Positions 15,249 to 25,248 of a DNA stretch of 64,000 nt are shown here, in pieces. Position 1 is the stretch's first letter. Each line of letters starts with the position of its first letter. Source of the DNA: Glaciihabitans sp. Its GTDB lineage: Bacteria > Actinomycetota > Actinomycetes > Actinomycetales > Microbacteriaceae. Where the stretch lies: NCBI GenBank assembly GCA_025464095.1, contig JAODMF010000005.1:1-64000 (forward strand). Reading direction: 5' to 3'. Position numbers and translations under genes: made by a program. The notes under the pieces are model-generated. The model had not been told where the DNA came from, made no database searches, and was given only the letters and a program-made list of their open reading frames with translations.

Positions 15249-18200
15249 GGCGCAAGCACCTTCTGGATCCGCTGGGGCGACACCGTCTCAGCGGTTCCGA
15301 GGTGCTGGGCGAACAGGCTGATGCGCAGCTCCTCCAGCATCCAGCGGGCGCGCACGATGTGCTCGGGGCTGTCCGGCGCGAGCGGGATGCGACCACCCGC
15401 GGCCGTGTAGCGAGCCGTCGTGTTCTGCACCTCGAGCATCCACACGCGGTCGCGGGCGACATCCGTCGGCAGCTTGTCGAGCCGACTCGTGATGCCGCGC
15501 AGGTAGCGGGGGAGGTGCCGCAGCTGCGTCATGCCGGTGCTCGAGATAAAGCCGGGAAAGAGCAGGCCGACGAGCTGCGCGCGCGCATCGGCGACCGCGG
15601 ACAGCACCGCCATGCTCGTCGTCGCCGCGATGGCGCGCTCGACCTCACGCTGCGCCGTGAGGATCTGGGTGACCGTCGTGACGGTCGCGTAGAGGGCATC
15701 CATCAGGCCCGCGGAGATGGCGACGCGGGCGGCGTCGAATTCGGCGCGGGTCCACAGCAGGCCGTCCGGATGCCGCTGCCGCAGGCCCGCATCCACGCAG
15801 GCAAGCAGGGCGTCGTCGAAGAGCGCGGTGGAGTTCTGGTACGGACTCGCCGCGAGCATGAGCTTTTCCTTCTGGCTCAGGTGCTCGGTGACGTAGCCGA
15901 GCGGGGACGGGATGGACAGCATGAGCAGGCGACGGATGCCGGCCGAGCTCGCCCGCGCCTGGTCCGTCGGCGTCGCCATCAGCCGCACCGAGACGCTCGT
16001 GCCGCGGTCGACGAGCGCGGGGTAGGCGCGGATGACGGTGCCCCCCTGCCGCGTATCGACGAACCGGGGCAGCTCATCCAGGTCCCACGTTGTCAGGCCG
16101 TCGCGCTCCATCGCGTGCGGCACCGCGACCGTCACGCGGGCAACGGATTCGCGGGCGCGCGTTGCGAGTTTGTGCTGCAGCGACTCCAGGTCCTTGGACC
16201 GGGCGACTTCCTTGCCGTTGTCGCCGATTACGGCGAACGTCACGCGAAGGTGCGGCGGCACGCGCTCGAGGTCGAAGTCTTCCACCGTGACCGGGGTGTG
16301 GGTCTTCCGCTGGATGGTGTTGGCGAGGAATTCGGCGAGCGTGGTCTTCTCGAGTTCCTCCGGGTCCGTCGTCGGCAACGCCTCCAGCAGGCGCCTGGCC
16401 CAGTCCGCCGCGGGAACGACGTTGCGACGGATCGCCTTCGGCAGGCTCTTGATCATTGCCGTGACGAGTTCCTCGCGGAGCCCCTCCACCTGCCAGTCGA
16501 AGCCCGCGGGGGACAGGCGCGCCAAGAGCGGGAGTGGCACCTGCACCGTGACGCCGTCATCCTCGGCCCCCGGCTCGAAGCGGTAGGCGAGCGACAGCGT
16601 CTGGTCGCCCTGGCGCCACGTGGTCGGAAACGACTCCTCGTCGATCTGCGCCTCGCCCGCGAGCGCGTCCGCGGTCATCGTGAGCAGTTCGGGCTGTTCT
16701 TTGCGCTCCGGGCGCCACCAGGCCTCGAAGGTGCGCACCGAATATACGCCGGCGGGAATGCGACGCTGGTAGAACTCGAAGACGGCTTCATCGTCGTACA
16801 GGATGTCGCGGCGCCTGCTGCGTTCCTCGAGCTGCTCCAGCTCCTCCCGCAGGGCGCGGTTCGCCCGGTCGAAGTCGTAGGCGCGATCCTTGGCGATGTC
16901 GGATGACCACTCGCCGTCGACGAGAGCGTGCCGAATGAACAGCTCCCGGGCGTAGGCCTGGTCGATGCGCCAGAACTGCGCGCGACGCTTTTGGATGATC
17001 GGCACGCCGTACAGCGTGACCCGCTCCCATACCACCGCGGCGCCCTGCTTCTTCTCCCAGTGCGGCTCACTGTAGCTGCGCTTCACGAGGTCACCGGCGA
17101 TGGTCTCCGCCCAGGCCGGGTCGATGGCCGCGTTCGTTCGGGCGAAGAGCCTGCTCGTCTCAACGAGCTCCGCGCTCATCACGGCGGCGGGCTGCTTCTT
17201 GGCGAGCGCGGAGCCGGGGAACAGCAGAAAACGCACCTGGCGCGCGCCGATGTAGTCACCCTTGCCCTTGACCGTGTCGCGCAGGCCGATCTGGCTGAGC
17301 AGCCCCGCGAGCAGCGAGCGGTGGATGCCGTCCGGGTTCACGTGCGGGTCACCGACGACGAGTCCGAGGGTTTTCGCTTGCCGGGTGAGTTGGCGATAGA
17401 CGTCGTTCCACTCCCGCACCCGCAGGTAGTTGAGGTACTCCGCCTTGACCAGCCGACGGAACTGGTTGCCGCTGAGCTCCCTCTGTTTCTCCTCGAGGTA
17501 GTTCCACAAGTTCAGGAGCGACAGGAAGTCGCTCGTGACATCGGTGAACCGCGCGTGCTGCTGGTCGGCCTGCGCGCGCCGTTCCAGCGGCCGCTCCCGC
17601 GGATCCTGGATGCTCAACCCGGCCACAATCGCCATGACCTCGCGCGTGGTTGCATGCTTCTTCGACTCGAGAACCATGCGGGCCAGCCGCGGGTCGAGCG
17701 GCAGGCGGGAGAGCTGCTGGCCGATGGTGGTGATTGCGGGAGCCCCACGGTTCGTGGTGATCGCGCCGAGCTCGGCCAGCAGGTCGAGCCCGTCCTTGAT
17801 GCCGCGCGAGTCGGGGGGCTGCAGGAAAGGGAAGTCCTCGATGCTGCCGAGCCCGAGCGCGATCATCTGCAGGATGACCGCCGCCAGGTTGGTGCGAAGG
17901 ATCTCCGGTTCGGTGAACTCCGGTCGGCTCGCGAAGTCCGCCTCGGAGTACAGGCGAATCGCGATGCCGTCACTCGTGCGCCCCGACCGCCCGGACCGCT
18001 GGTTCGCGGATGCCTGCGAGATCGCCTCGATCGGCAGGCGTTGGATCTTGGAGCGCACGCTGTAGCGGCTGATGCGCGCGTTGCCGGCGTCGATGACGTA
18101 GCGGATGCCCGGCACCGTCAGGCTCGTCTCCGCGACGTTGGTCGCCAAAACGATGCGGCGCCGGGCGCCGGTGGCCGATGGCTGGAACACCCGGTGCTGG

Positions 18201-19057
18201 TCGGCCGCACTGAGGCGTCCGTAGAGCGGCAGCACCTCGGTGGTCGACCCCGCTGCCGTGCGCGCGAGGTGGCCACGGATCGTCTCCTCGGCGTCCCTAA
18301 TCTCGGACTCCCCGCTGAGGAACACGAGCACGTCGCCGGATGACTCACGGGCGAGCACGTCGAGCGCGTTGTTGATCCCGTCGCCAAGGTCGACACTCTC
18401 CGATTCGCGGGTCGAGTCCTCGGCGGGCTCGTCCGCCGACGCGATCGCGTCCGGGGTCAGCGGCCGATACCGAATCTCGACCGGGTAGGTGCGTCCGGAC
18501 ACCTCGATGATCGGGGCGCCACCGAAGTGCTTCGAGAAGCTCTCCGGGTCGATGGTTGCGCTGGTGATGACGACGGTGAGGTCGGGGCGGCGCGGGATCA
18601 ACTGCTTGAGGTAGCCGAGTAGAAAGTCGACGGTGAGGCTGCGTTCGTGCGCCTCGTCGATGATGATCGCGTCGTACTTTTTCAAGTCGCGATCGCGATG
18701 GATTTCATTGAGGAGGATGCCGTCGGTCATCAGCTTGATGCGGGTATCCGCGCCGACGCGGTCGGTGAATCGCACCTGGTAGCCGACCGTCTGGCCGACC
18801 TCCTCGCCGAGTTCCTCTGCGATGCGCTCGGCTATCGTGCGTGCGGCGATGCGGCGCGGCTGGGTATGCCCGATGCTGGTGCGGCCGAGCTCCAGCAGGA
18901 TCTTCGGCAGCTGGGTGGTCTTGCCGGAACCCGTTGCCCCGGCCACGATCACGACCTGGTGGTTGCGCAGGGCGTCGGCGATGTCATCCCTGCGCTGGCT
19001 GACGGGCAGCTCAGGCGGAAAGTGGATGACGGGGGTGGCCCCGAGGTCGGCAGACAT
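15245..19057 (-). CDS. hrpA: ATP-dependent RNA helicase HrpA (DEAH box)
   Basis: A 1270-residue superfamily 2 helicase. The true start is ATG 19057 (MSADLGATPVIHFPPELPVS); the frame stays open far upstream but that is shadow coding. Motif I is GATGSGKTTQ (40-49), motif II DEAH (134-137), motif III SATID, and motif VI QRSGRSGRTSDG. The helicase core is followed by the HA2/OB region and the long C-terminal domain specific to HrpA proteins of about 1300 residues. It acts in mRNA processing or ribosome rescue. The gene stands alone. Confidence 0.95.
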   Translation of the reverse strand: MSADLGATPVIHFPPELPVSQRRDDIADALRNHQVVIVAGATGSGKTTQLPKILLELGRTSIGHTQPRRIAARTIAERIAEELGEEVGQTVGYQVRFTDRVGADTRIKLMTDGILLNEIHRDRDLKKYDAIIIDEAHERSLTVDFLLGYLKQLIPRRPDLTVVITSATIDPESFSKHFGGAPIIEVSGRTYPVEIRYRPLTPDAIASADEPAEDSTRESESVDLGDGINNALDVLARESSGDVLVFLSGESEIRDAEETIRGHLARTAAGSTTEVLPLYGRLSAADQHRVFQPSATGARRRIVLATNVAETSLTVPGIRYVIDAGNARISRYSVRSKIQRLPIEAISQASANQRSGRSGRTSDGIAIRLYSEADFASRPEFTEPEILRTNLAAVILQMIALGLGSIEDFPFLQPPDSRGIKDGLDLLAELGAITTNRGAPAITTIGQQLSRLPLDPRLARMVLESKKHATTREVMAIVAGLSIQDPRERPLERRAQADQQHARFTDVTSDFLSLLNLWNYLEEKQRELSGNQFRRLVKAEYLNYLRVREWNDVYRQLTRQAKTLGLVVGDPHVNPDGIHRSLLAGLLSQIGLRDTVKGKGDYIGARQVRFLLFPGSALAKKQPAAVMSAELVETSRLFARTNAAIDPAWAETIAGDLVKRSYSEPHWEKKQGAAVVWERVTLYGVPIIQKRRAQFWRIDQAYARELFIRHALVDGEWSSDIAKDRAYDFDRANRALREELEQLEERSRRRDILYDDEAVFEFYQRRIPAGVYSVRTFEAWWRPERKEQPELLTMTADALAGEAQIDEESFPTTWRQGDQTLSLAYRFEPGAEDDGVTVQVPLPLLARLSPAGFDWQVEGLREELVTAMIKSLPKAIRRNVVPAADWARRLLEALPTTDPEELEKTTLAEFLANTIQRKTHTPVTVEDFDLERVPPHLRVTFAVIGDNGKEVARSKDLESLQHKLATRARESVARVTVAVPHAMERDGLTTWDLDELPRFVDTRQGGTVIRAYPALVDRGTSVSVRLMATPTDQARASSAGIRRLLMLSIPSPLGYVTEHLSQKEKLMLAASPYQNSTALFDDALLACVDAGLRQRHPDGLLWTRAEFDAARVAISAGLMDALYATVTTVTQILTAQREVERAIAATTSMAVLSAVADARAQLVGLLFPGFISSTGMTQLRHLPRYLRGITSRLDKLPTDVARDRVWMLEVQNTTARYTAAGGRIPLAPDSPEHIVRARWMLEELRISLFAQHLGTAETVSPQRIQKVLAP

Positions 19058-19174
19058 AGCCTTCCATCGTAAGCGCCAACAGCGGTCGGGGTTGGGGCCC
19101 CTGCCCGACGACGAACGTTGCGCTGCGTTACGGCTGGCCTGCGCGGGGGCGGCGGGCTTGCCTAGGGTGAGCGC

Positions 19175-20491
19175 ATGAGTGATTGTGCGCTGCTTCCGGT
19201 GGTCGGTGGGGATCTGCGCGTTCCTCTCGTCACCGGGAGCGAGACGCGCTACACCAATCTCGACTACGCGGCGAGTTCGCCGGCGCTCGAATCGGTCGCC
19301 CAGCACATCACCGAGATCCTGCCGCTCTACGCCAGCGTGCACCGCGGCGCGGGGTACGCCTCCCAGGTGAGTACTTCTGCATATGAGAACGCGCGCGTTG
19401 TCGTCGGCCAATTCGTGGATGCTCGTCCGACCGACGAGGTCATTTTCACGCGCAATACGACGGACTCCCTCAATCTCCTCGCCTCGATCGTGCCCGGCGA
19501 AACGGTCTTTCTCGATATCGAACACCACGCGAACCTGCTGCCCTGGTCGGGATCGGGTGGGCGCGTTGTGCTCGCCGCCGACACCATCGCGGAGACCCTG
19601 GAGCGGGTGGACGCGGAACTCGCCCGGTCGCACGCCGCACTGCTCGCTGTCACGGGAGCCAGCAACGTCACCGGCGAAATCCTGCCCCTGCGTCAGCTCG
19701 CCACCATCGCCCACCGCCACGGCACGCGGCTGGCCGTCGATGGCGCCCAACTGGTTCCGCACCGCCGGGTCAGCCTCATCGCGCAGGGCATCGACTACCT
19801 CGCCTTCTCCGGCCACAAGACCTATGCGCCGTTCGGCGCCGGTGTGCTCGTCGGTCGCTCGGACTGGCTGGATGCAGGGACGCCCTACCTTCTCGGCGGC
19901 GGAGCCGTGACCTCGGTCACGCTCGAGCACACCGAGTGGCGCACCGGACCCGCTCGCCACGAGGCTGGATCGCCGAACGTGCTGGGTGTCGCTGCGCTGG
20001 CGCGCGCCCTCCAGGCGCTCGATGAACTCGACGAGGAGCAGTGGATCGCCCACGAGAACGCACTGCGGGAGCGCCTCGTCGCGGGGCTCGCGCCGTTGCC
20101 GCAGGTGCGCATCCACCGGATCTTCGAGGATTCGGAAGCACCGGTCGGTGTCGTCAGTTTCTCCGTTGACGGTGTCGATTCCCGCCTGCTTGCAACGTAC
20201 CTCTCGGCCGAGTGGGGCATCGGGGTGCGCGACGGCAAGTTCTGCGCGCATCCGCTGCTCGCCCGTTTGGGCGTCACCGGTCCGGCCGTTCGCGCCAGCT
20301 TCGGTGTCGGATCGACGATTGCTGATGCCGACCTGCTCGTCACAGCGATTTCTCGGTACCTCTCTGTGGGTCCCAGCTGGGACTACGAGCTCGTCGACGG
20401 GCACTGGTTTGCGAGCGGGGATGCGCGCCCGCGCCCGACGTGGGCTCCCGAGCTTGCCGCCAGTGCCGGCTTCTACGGCTGCGCCGCCTGA
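19175..20491 (+). CDS. Class V aminotransferase-fold PLP enzyme (cysteine desulfurase-like)
   Basis: A 438-residue fold-type I PLP enzyme. The PLP lysine is in AFSGHKTYAPFGAG, and the cofactor aspartate and glutamine are in RLAVDGAQLVPHRRV. The N-terminal TNLDYAASSPALESV and HRGAGYASQVST are typical of the NifS/SufS group. Near the C terminus GVRDGKFCAHPLL places a Cys in the region of the SufS active-site Cys. No suf or isc genes are nearby, so this is probably a stand-alone desulfurase or selenocysteine-lyase-like enzyme rather than the main Fe-S desulfurase. The start is divergent from hrpA across 117 bases. Confidence 0.85.
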   Translation: MSDCALLPVVGGDLRVPLVTGSETRYTNLDYAASSPALESVAQHITEILPLYASVHRGAGYASQVSTSAYENARVVVGQFVDARPTDEVIFTRNTTDSLNLLASIVPGETVFLDIEHHANLLPWSGSGGRVVLAADTIAETLERVDAELARSHAALLAVTGASNVTGEILPLRQLATIAHRHGTRLAVDGAQLVPHRRVSLIAQGIDYLAFSGHKTYAPFGAGVLVGRSDWLDAGTPYLLGGGAVTSVTLEHTEWRTGPARHEAGSPNVLGVAALARALQALDELDEEQWIAHENALRERLVAGLAPLPQVRIHRIFEDSEAPVGVVSFSVDGVDSRLLATYLSAEWGIGVRDGKFCAHPLLARLGVTGPAVRASFGVGSTIADADLLVTAISRYLSVGPSWDYELVDGHWFASGDARPRPTWAPELAASAGFYGCAA

Positions 20492-20556
20492 CGTCGCTGC
20501 CTGCAACCCAAGGCCAGGGGGTCGGCTTGGCTGCGCGCGAGTGCGACGATAGAAGC

Positions 20557-21402
20557 ATGACAAGCACAGACCCCACCTCGGTCCCCACGATCACCCTCAA
20601 CGACGGCCACACCATCCCGCAGCTCGGGTTCGGCGTGTTCCTCGTCGATCCCCACGAGGCAGAACGCATCGTCAGCGACGCCCTCGAGGCCGGGTACCGC
20701 CATATCGACACGGCCGCGATCTACAAGAACGAGGAAGGCGTTGGGCGTGCGATCGCCGCGTCCGGCATTCCGCGCGAAGAACTGTTCATCACCACGAAAC
20801 TGTTCAACACCGACCAGGGCACCGACACGGCGCACGCCGCGATCGACCTCAGCCTCTCGAAGCTGGGGCTCGACTACGTCGACCTGTACCTCATCCACTG
20901 GCCGACTCCGAAGCGCGACCTCTACCTCGAGAGCTGGCTTGCCCTCGAGCAGATTCGGGATGCCGGCAAGAGCCGGTCGATCGGTGTTTCCAACTTCCAG
21001 CTCGATCACCTGCAGCGCGTCATCGACGGCAGCAACACGGTGCCCGCCGTCAACCAAATCGAGCTGCACCCCGCCTTCTCGCAGCCGGCGCTGCGCGCAT
21101 TCCACCGCAAGAACGGCATCGAGACGGAGGCCTGGGGACCCCTCGGACAGGGCAAGTACGACCTGTTCGACCTGCAGCCGATCCAGGATGCCGCGAAAGC
21201 ACACGATGTCACCCCCGCGCAGGTCGTGCTGCGCTGGCACCTGCAGCTCGGCAACATCGTGTTCCCCAAGTCGAACTCGAAGGAGCGGATTGCCGAGAAC
21301 TTCAACCTGTTCGGTTTCGAACTGACCGAGCTCGAGATGTCAGCGATTGACGCGCTGGACGAGGGCAAGCGGGTCGGCGGGCACCCGGACGAGGTCAACT
21401 AA
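20557..21402 (+). CDS. Aldo/keto reductase
   Basis: A 281-residue (beta/alpha)8 NADPH-dependent oxidoreductase of the AKR5-like group (2,5-diketo-D-gluconate reductase type). The signatures are [20 protein letters not shown] (catalytic Asp and Tyr), the lysine in [15 protein letters not shown] (catalytic His), [11 protein letters not shown], and the cofactor-binding [17 protein letters not shown] 20557 is chosen because homology begins just after it ([18 protein letters not shown]). The physiological substrate is unknown. It is probably co-transcribed with the gene upstream and the DUF255 gene 26 bases downstream. Confidence 0.92.
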   Translation: MTSTDPTSVPTITLNDGHTIPQLGFGVFLVDPHEAERIVSDALEAGYRHIDTAAIYKNEEGVGRAIAASGIPREELFITTKLFNTDQGTDTAHAAIDLSLSKLGLDYVDLYLIHWPTPKRDLYLESWLALEQIRDAGKSRSIGVSNFQLDHLQRVIDGSNTVPAVNQIELHPAFSQPALRAFHRKNGIETEAWGPLGQGKYDLFDLQPIQDAAKAHDVTPAQVVLRWHLQLGNIVFPKSNSKERIAENFNLFGFELTELEMSAIDALDEGKRVGGHPDEVN

Positions 21403-21428
21403 GCCGCGGGATTCCGGGAGCGGGCACC

Positions 21429-23378
21429 ATGCCGAACCGTTTGGCCGATTCAGTGAGTCCGTACCTGCGGTCCCACTCGGACAACCCGGTTGACTGGTAC
21501 CCGTGGGGCGCCGAGGCGTTCGCGGAGGCCGCACGGCGCGATGTGCCCGTTCTCATCTCCATCGGGTACGCCACCTGCCACTGGTGTCATGTGATGGCGC
21601 GCGAGAGCTTCAGCGACCCGGTGCTGGCGGCGTGGATGAACGAGAACTTCGTCAGCATCAAGGTGGACCGGGAGGAGCATCCGGATGTTGACTCCAGCTA
21701 CCTCGCCGCCGCCAGCGCCTTCACCGACCAGCTTGGCTGGCCGCTGACGGTGTTCGCGACCCCCGCCGGCCGCGCCTTCTATGCGGGCACCTACTTTCCG
21801 CCGGTCGCGATGCTCGAGCGGCCGTCGTTCCGTCAGGTGCTCGAAGCGATCCTGGATGCCTGGACCCAGCGCCGCGCAGAGGTCGAGTCCAATGCAGAGC
21901 AGCTGGCGGCGGCGATCCGTGCCCAGGCGCTGGACGCCGGGGCGCCTCGTGCCGCCCGCTCCTCGCATGCCAACCCCGATGCCAACCCGATGCATGCCAG
22001 CCCCGATGCCAACTCGACGCATGCCAGCCCCGATGCCAACTTGCTCGATGCCGTACCCACGGAGGCCGACTTCGCCGCCGCGCTCAGCGAGTTGGCCGGC
22101 TACGAGGACCAGGAGTTCGGCGGTTTCGGGGGCGCGCCCAAGTTCCCGGTTGCACCCACGGTGAACTTCTTGCTGGATTCCGGGAGCGCCGAGGGCATCG
22201 CTCTGGCAACGCGAACTCTCAGTGCGATGGCGGCCTCCGACCTCCGCGACCAGGTCGAGGGCGGATTCTTCCGCTATGCCACTCGCCGCGACTGGAGCGA
22301 GCCGCACTACGAGCGGATGCTCTATGACAACGCCCAGCTCCTCGACGCCTATGCGCGGGTGGACAGCGCGGCCGTCGCGACCGGGATTGCCGACTTTGTG
22401 CTCGCCGTGCTCCTCCTGCCATCCGGAGGTTTCGCGTCGGCTCAGGACAGCGAGAGCACGGTCGACGGCCAGCGCGTCGAGGGCGGCTATTACGCGCTGA
22501 ATGCCGAGGCCCGCGCCGCCCAGGTGCCGCCCGCACTCGACGACAAGGTGCTCACGGGCTGGAACGGGTTGGCGATTGGTGCCCTGGCATCGGCCGGCTC
22601 GCGGCTGGGCCGACCGGACTGGGTGGATGCCGCGGCGCGCGCCGCGGAGTTGGTCGCGACCCCTGCGTCCGGCAGGCTCGTGCGCGCCCGAATCGGCAAC
22701 CGGATCTCGACGGCGCGTCCGACTCTCGAGGACTACGGCATGCTCGCAAGCGGTCTCATCGACCTTGCCCTGGCGGCGGGGGAACCGCGCTGGGCGATTC
22801 GGGCGCGGGAACTCATCCGCGCCTGCACGACCGCGGGCGCTGATGGCGCTGGCGGCGCGCCCCGGCCATTTGCCGTGCCGGGCGGCCCCGATCCGGTTCT
22901 CGCGGCTCACGGACTCGCGCTCGACGCGGATCCGAGCGAGGGCGCCTACCCGAGTGGCCTCAGCGCGATCTCCTCCGCGGCCCTCAAGATCTACTCGCTC
23001 AGCGGCGACCGAACTCTGCTTTCTGCCGCCGCGGCCGCAATGGCGCCCGTTGCGGCGCTCGCGCTCCAGCGGCCGCTCGGGTTCGGCGCGTCGCTGGGCG
23101 TGCTGCGCGGCATCCGTTCGGGCAGCCGACAGTTGGTCGTCGTCAGCGAGGACCGGGATGCGCCGGTCGCACGCGCCGCACGCGGCTGGCGCGCGGCCGG
23201 AGCGGTGTCCAGCGTCGTGACGACAGCTCAGGCAGCAGCGTGGACCGAGGCCGGATTCGAACTCTTCGAGGGTCGCGTCACGCGCGACGGCGCACCGACG
23301 GCGTACCTCTGCGAGGACTTCGTCTGCGCGCTGCCAATCACCGAGGCACACCAGCTCGCTGAGACGCTGAGACGCTGA
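21429..23378 (+). CDS. DUF255 thioredoxin-like protein (YyaL/SSP411 family)
   Basis: A 649-residue protein. The N-terminal thioredoxin-like domain (about 1-170) starts [20 protein letters not shown] and holds the CHWCHVM motif and TYFPP. The remainder is an (alpha/alpha)6-barrel-like domain with [23 protein letters not shown] and AQDSES, as in bacterial YyaL and mammalian SPATA20. Its function is not established. Between the domains, residues about 180-206 are three 9-residue units (HANPDANPM and HASPDANST types) not expected in the family. The last codons and stop lie inside an 8-bp tandem repeat. Confidence 0.92.
   Translation: MPNRLADSVSPYLRSHSDNPVDWYPWGAEAFAEAARRDVPVLISIGYATCHWCHVMARESFSDPVLAAWMNENFVSIKVDREEHPDVDSSYLAAASAFTDQLGWPLTVFATPAGRAFYAGTYFPPVAMLERPSFRQVLEAILDAWTQRRAEVESNAEQLAAAIRAQALDAGAPRAARSSHANPDANPMHASPDANSTHASPDANLLDAVPTEADFAAALSELAGYEDQEFGGFGGAPKFPVAPTVNFLLDSGSAEGIALATRTLSAMAASDLRDQVEGGFFRYATRRDWSEPHYERMLYDNAQLLDAYARVDSAAVATGIADFVLAVLLLPSGGFASAQDSESTVDGQRVEGGYYALNAEARAAQVPPALDDKVLTGWNGLAIGALASAGSRLGRPDWVDAAARAAELVATPASGRLVRARIGNRISTARPTLEDYGMLASGLIDLALAAGEPRWAIRARELIRACTTAGADGAGGAPRPFAVPGGPDPVLAAHGLALDADPSEGAYPSGLSAISSAALKIYSLSGDRTLLSAAAAAMAPVAALALQRPLGFGASLGVLRGIRSGSRQLVVVSEDRDAPVARAARGWRAAGAVSSVVTTAQAAAWTEAGFELFEGRVTRDGAPTAYLCEDFVCALPITEAHQLAETLRR
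21966..22046 (+). repeat. Three in-frame 27-bp repeats inside the DUF255 gene
   Basis: Three exact-length copies (21966-21992, 21993-22019, 22020-22046) encode [18 protein letters not shown] and HASPDANLL in the interdomain linker. Because the period is a multiple of three, copy-number change keeps the frame. Confidence 0.85.
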
Positions 23379-23531
23379 GACGCTGAGGCACTGAGGCTGT
23401 GAGGTAGTGGGCGCCCAGGCACTGAGGCACTGAGGCTGTGAGCCAGCGGGCGCCGAGGGACCTGCCCGCTGTGGACCTGCCCGCTGTGGACTAGCCCGCT
23501 GTGGACCAGCCGTGTGGACCAGCCGCGTGGA
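23357..23531. repeat. Compound tandem-repeat array between two convergent genes
   Basis: The array has three blocks. CGCTGAGA is repeated four times (23357-23388, last copy CGCTGAGG), overlapping the end and stop of the DUF255 gene. Two roughly 30-base copies of a GCACTGAGGCTGTGAG-type unit follow (about 23388-23455). Then come six or seven 13-15-base CCTGCCCGCTGTGGA-type units (about 23461-23531), which continue into the stop region of the rhodanese gene. Nothing else is recognisable in this 153-base gap. Confidence 0.85.
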
Positions 23532-24497
23532 CTAGACCGCCGTGGACTGGCCCGCCGTTGCCACGAGCTGTGACTCCGGATCCGCGGCCCACTCGTTCAG
23601 CGAACCGTCGTAGATAGCGACGTTGCGGTGGCCGAGCAGCGTCAGCGCGAGCGCGTCGGATGCGGCCGCGATTCCGCCGGCGCAGTAGGTGACGATCCGC
23701 TCCTGGCTCGCGGCGCTGCGATCCGTGGCGAACACCGGCGCGAACGCCGAGCGCAGCGCATTCTCGCCGAGAACGGTATTCGTTTCGCGATCGACGAGTC
23801 GTCCCGCCGGCACGCTCACGCTGCCCGGGATGTGTCCGAGGCGGGCGCGGCTTCCCGATTCACCGCTGAACTCCTTGGGCGGGACTCCGCAGACGAGTGT
23901 TCCGCTCGCGCTGCCATTCACGATCGCCTCCACGTCGGTCTTGTCGACCCAGAGCTCGGGCCGCTCGGTCACGGTGAATTCGCCGACGCCCGCTCGTGGC
24001 TCGACGTGGGCGAGTTCCGTCGGGCGCCCGTCGGCCGTCCACCTCGTGTAGCCGCCGTCGAGCACGGACACGTTGTCGTAGCCGAATGCACGGAACAGCC
24101 ACCAGACCCGGGCCGCCCACTGGCCGACCGAGGCGTCGTAAACGACGACGGAGGTCTGGTTGTCGATACCGAGAGCAGCGACGGCGGCGGCGAACCGCTC
24201 GGCGGAGGGGCGCGTGAAGGGGAGGCGAGCATCCGGGTCGGAGAGTTCGTCGACGAGGTCGGCGAAGACGGCGCCGGGAATGTGCCCGCCGACCAGGTAG
24301 GTCTCGTGACCGCTGAGGTAGCCTGCCCGGCCGTTCGGCTGGGTGTACGGCAGCACTGTCGCGTCGAGCACGACGAGCCCGTCGCTGCCCAGGTAGTCGG
24401 CCAACCACTGGGTGGAGACAAGGGGGCTCAACAGCAGGGGGCTGGCGCTGGTGAGCTGCGAGCTCGGGCGGGAAACGTCTGGGTCGGAACCGGTCAT
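23532..24497 (-). CDS. Sulfurtransferase (thiosulfate/3-mercaptopyruvate type rhodanese)
   Basis: A 321-residue protein with two rhodanese domains. The N-terminal domain (GHIPGAVFADLVDELSD, then VVVYDASVGQWAARVWW) has Asp where a catalytic Cys would be and is structural. The C-terminal domain carries the active Cys in IVTYCAGGIAAASDAL. The inter-domain LDGGYTRWTADGRP is typical. It moves sulfane sulfur to cyanide or thiol acceptors. The stop falls in the flanking repeat array, so the final residues (GQSTAV) may be variable between strains. Confidence 0.92.
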   Translation of the reverse strand: MTGSDPDVSRPSSQLTSASPLLLSPLVSTQWLADYLGSDGLVVLDATVLPYTQPNGRAGYLSGHETYLVGGHIPGAVFADLVDELSDPDARLPFTRPSAERFAAAVAALGIDNQTSVVVYDASVGQWAARVWWLFRAFGYDNVSVLDGGYTRWTADGRPTELAHVEPRAGVGEFTVTERPELWVDKTDVEAIVNGSASGTLVCGVPPKEFSGESGSRARLGHIPGSVSVPAGRLVDRETNTVLGENALRSAFAPVFATDRSAASQERIVTYCAGGIAAASDALALTLLGHRNVAIYDGSLNEWAADPESQLVATAGQSTAV

Positions 24498-24545
24498 GCT
24501 GCCACGCTACAGACCCCGGTCGAACCTGGCATTGGGCGCCGAAAC

Positions 24546-24558
24546 GCTGCGTAACGCA
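24546..24558. promoter_or_regulatory. Palindrome upstream of the DUF3060 lipoprotein
   Basis: CTGCGTAACGCAG, a 13-base palindrome with a single central base, lies 24-36 bases before the GTG start of the lipoprotein gene. A similar CGTAAC/GTTACG core appears before other genes in the window (12156, near 19125, near 47120). It could be part of a promoter or an operator. Confidence 0.3.
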
Positions 24559-24581
24559 GTCCGGCGGATTAGAGTGCTCGC

Positions 24582-25163
24582 GTGAGAAGACTCAGCATTC
24601 TCGTGGGTGGTGCGGCCCTGCTTGTCGCCCTGTCCGGATGCTCGCTGCTGAACACTCCGCTCTTCGACACGGATCACACCCACATCGCGATGCCGACTGA
24701 ACTGCCGACGGACCTACCGACAGACCTGTCGACGCTCCTCCCTCCCGGAGACACCCCGACGCCCGGGTCGGGTGGCGGTCCGGCGACCGACGCCAAGTGT
24801 GCCAACGGTGTCGCCCTGCTCAGGGAGTCCAACTCGATCATCAGCTTCACCGGGTCGTGTGGGCTGCTGCAGATCCAGGGCAGCAATATCCAGGTGACCG
24901 GTCAACACATCGACCGCATCATCATCAGTGGTGACGGCTCACGGGTGACGACCGGTTCGGTCAGCACCGTCGTTATCAGCGGCCAGAACAACAGGGTCGC
25001 ATCGGACGCGGTCGGGGTGCTTGTCATCAGCGGTGACGGCAACGCGGTGAAGGCTGCGACCCGGGTAACCACCGTGACCGTCAACGGAAACACCAATACC
25101 GTCACGTCGGTCGAGAAAATCGGCTTCGTCGCCAACCACGGCACCGGCAACTCGATCGGTTAG
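24582..25163 (+). CDS. DUF3060 lipoprotein
   Basis: A 193-residue lipoprotein with lipobox LSGC near residue 20, then a Thr/Pro/Asp-rich linker (PTELPTDLPTDL) and a C-terminal DUF3060 domain. That domain consists of short beta-strand repeats ending in N-T/R-V, for example IIISGDGSRVTTGSV, VVISGQNNRVASDAV and VLVISGDGNAVKAA, predicting a small beta-solenoid. The family is common on the surface of actinobacteria and has no assigned function. GTG start. Confidence 0.85.
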   Translation: MRRLSILVGGAALLVALSGCSLLNTPLFDTDHTHIAMPTELPTDLPTDLSTLLPPGDTPTPGSGGGPATDAKCANGVALLRESNSIISFTGSCGLLQIQGSNIQVTGQHIDRIIISGDGSRVTTGSVSTVVISGQNNRVASDAVGVLVISGDGNAVKAATRVTTVTVNGNTNTVTSVEKIGFVANHGTGNSIG

Positions 25164-25196
25164 CGCGAGCTGTGCTGGGCCGACCGATACCGGCTT

Positions 25197-25248
25197 GTAC
25201 TGCTAGCAGTACCGTTAGCAGTACCGCTAGCAGTACTGCTAGCGGATC
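25197..25248. repeat. 12-bp palindromic tandem repeat overlapping a stop codon
   Basis: Three full copies and a partial copy of a 12-mer (TGCTAGCAGTAC, CGTTAGCAGTAC, CGCTAGCAGTAC, TGCTAGCGG) fill the gap between the convergent DUF3060 and CoA-binding genes. GTACTGCTAGCAGTAC (25197-25212) is a perfect 16-bp palindrome, so several alternative hairpins can form. The final copy contains the TAG stop of the CoA-binding gene. It may serve as a bidirectional terminator. Confidence 0.85.

Noticed and set aside
19058-20563. 500-codon upstream extension of the hrpA frame
   Set aside because: It overlaps the class V aminotransferase gene in antisense; homology to HrpA begins at the ATG at 19057.
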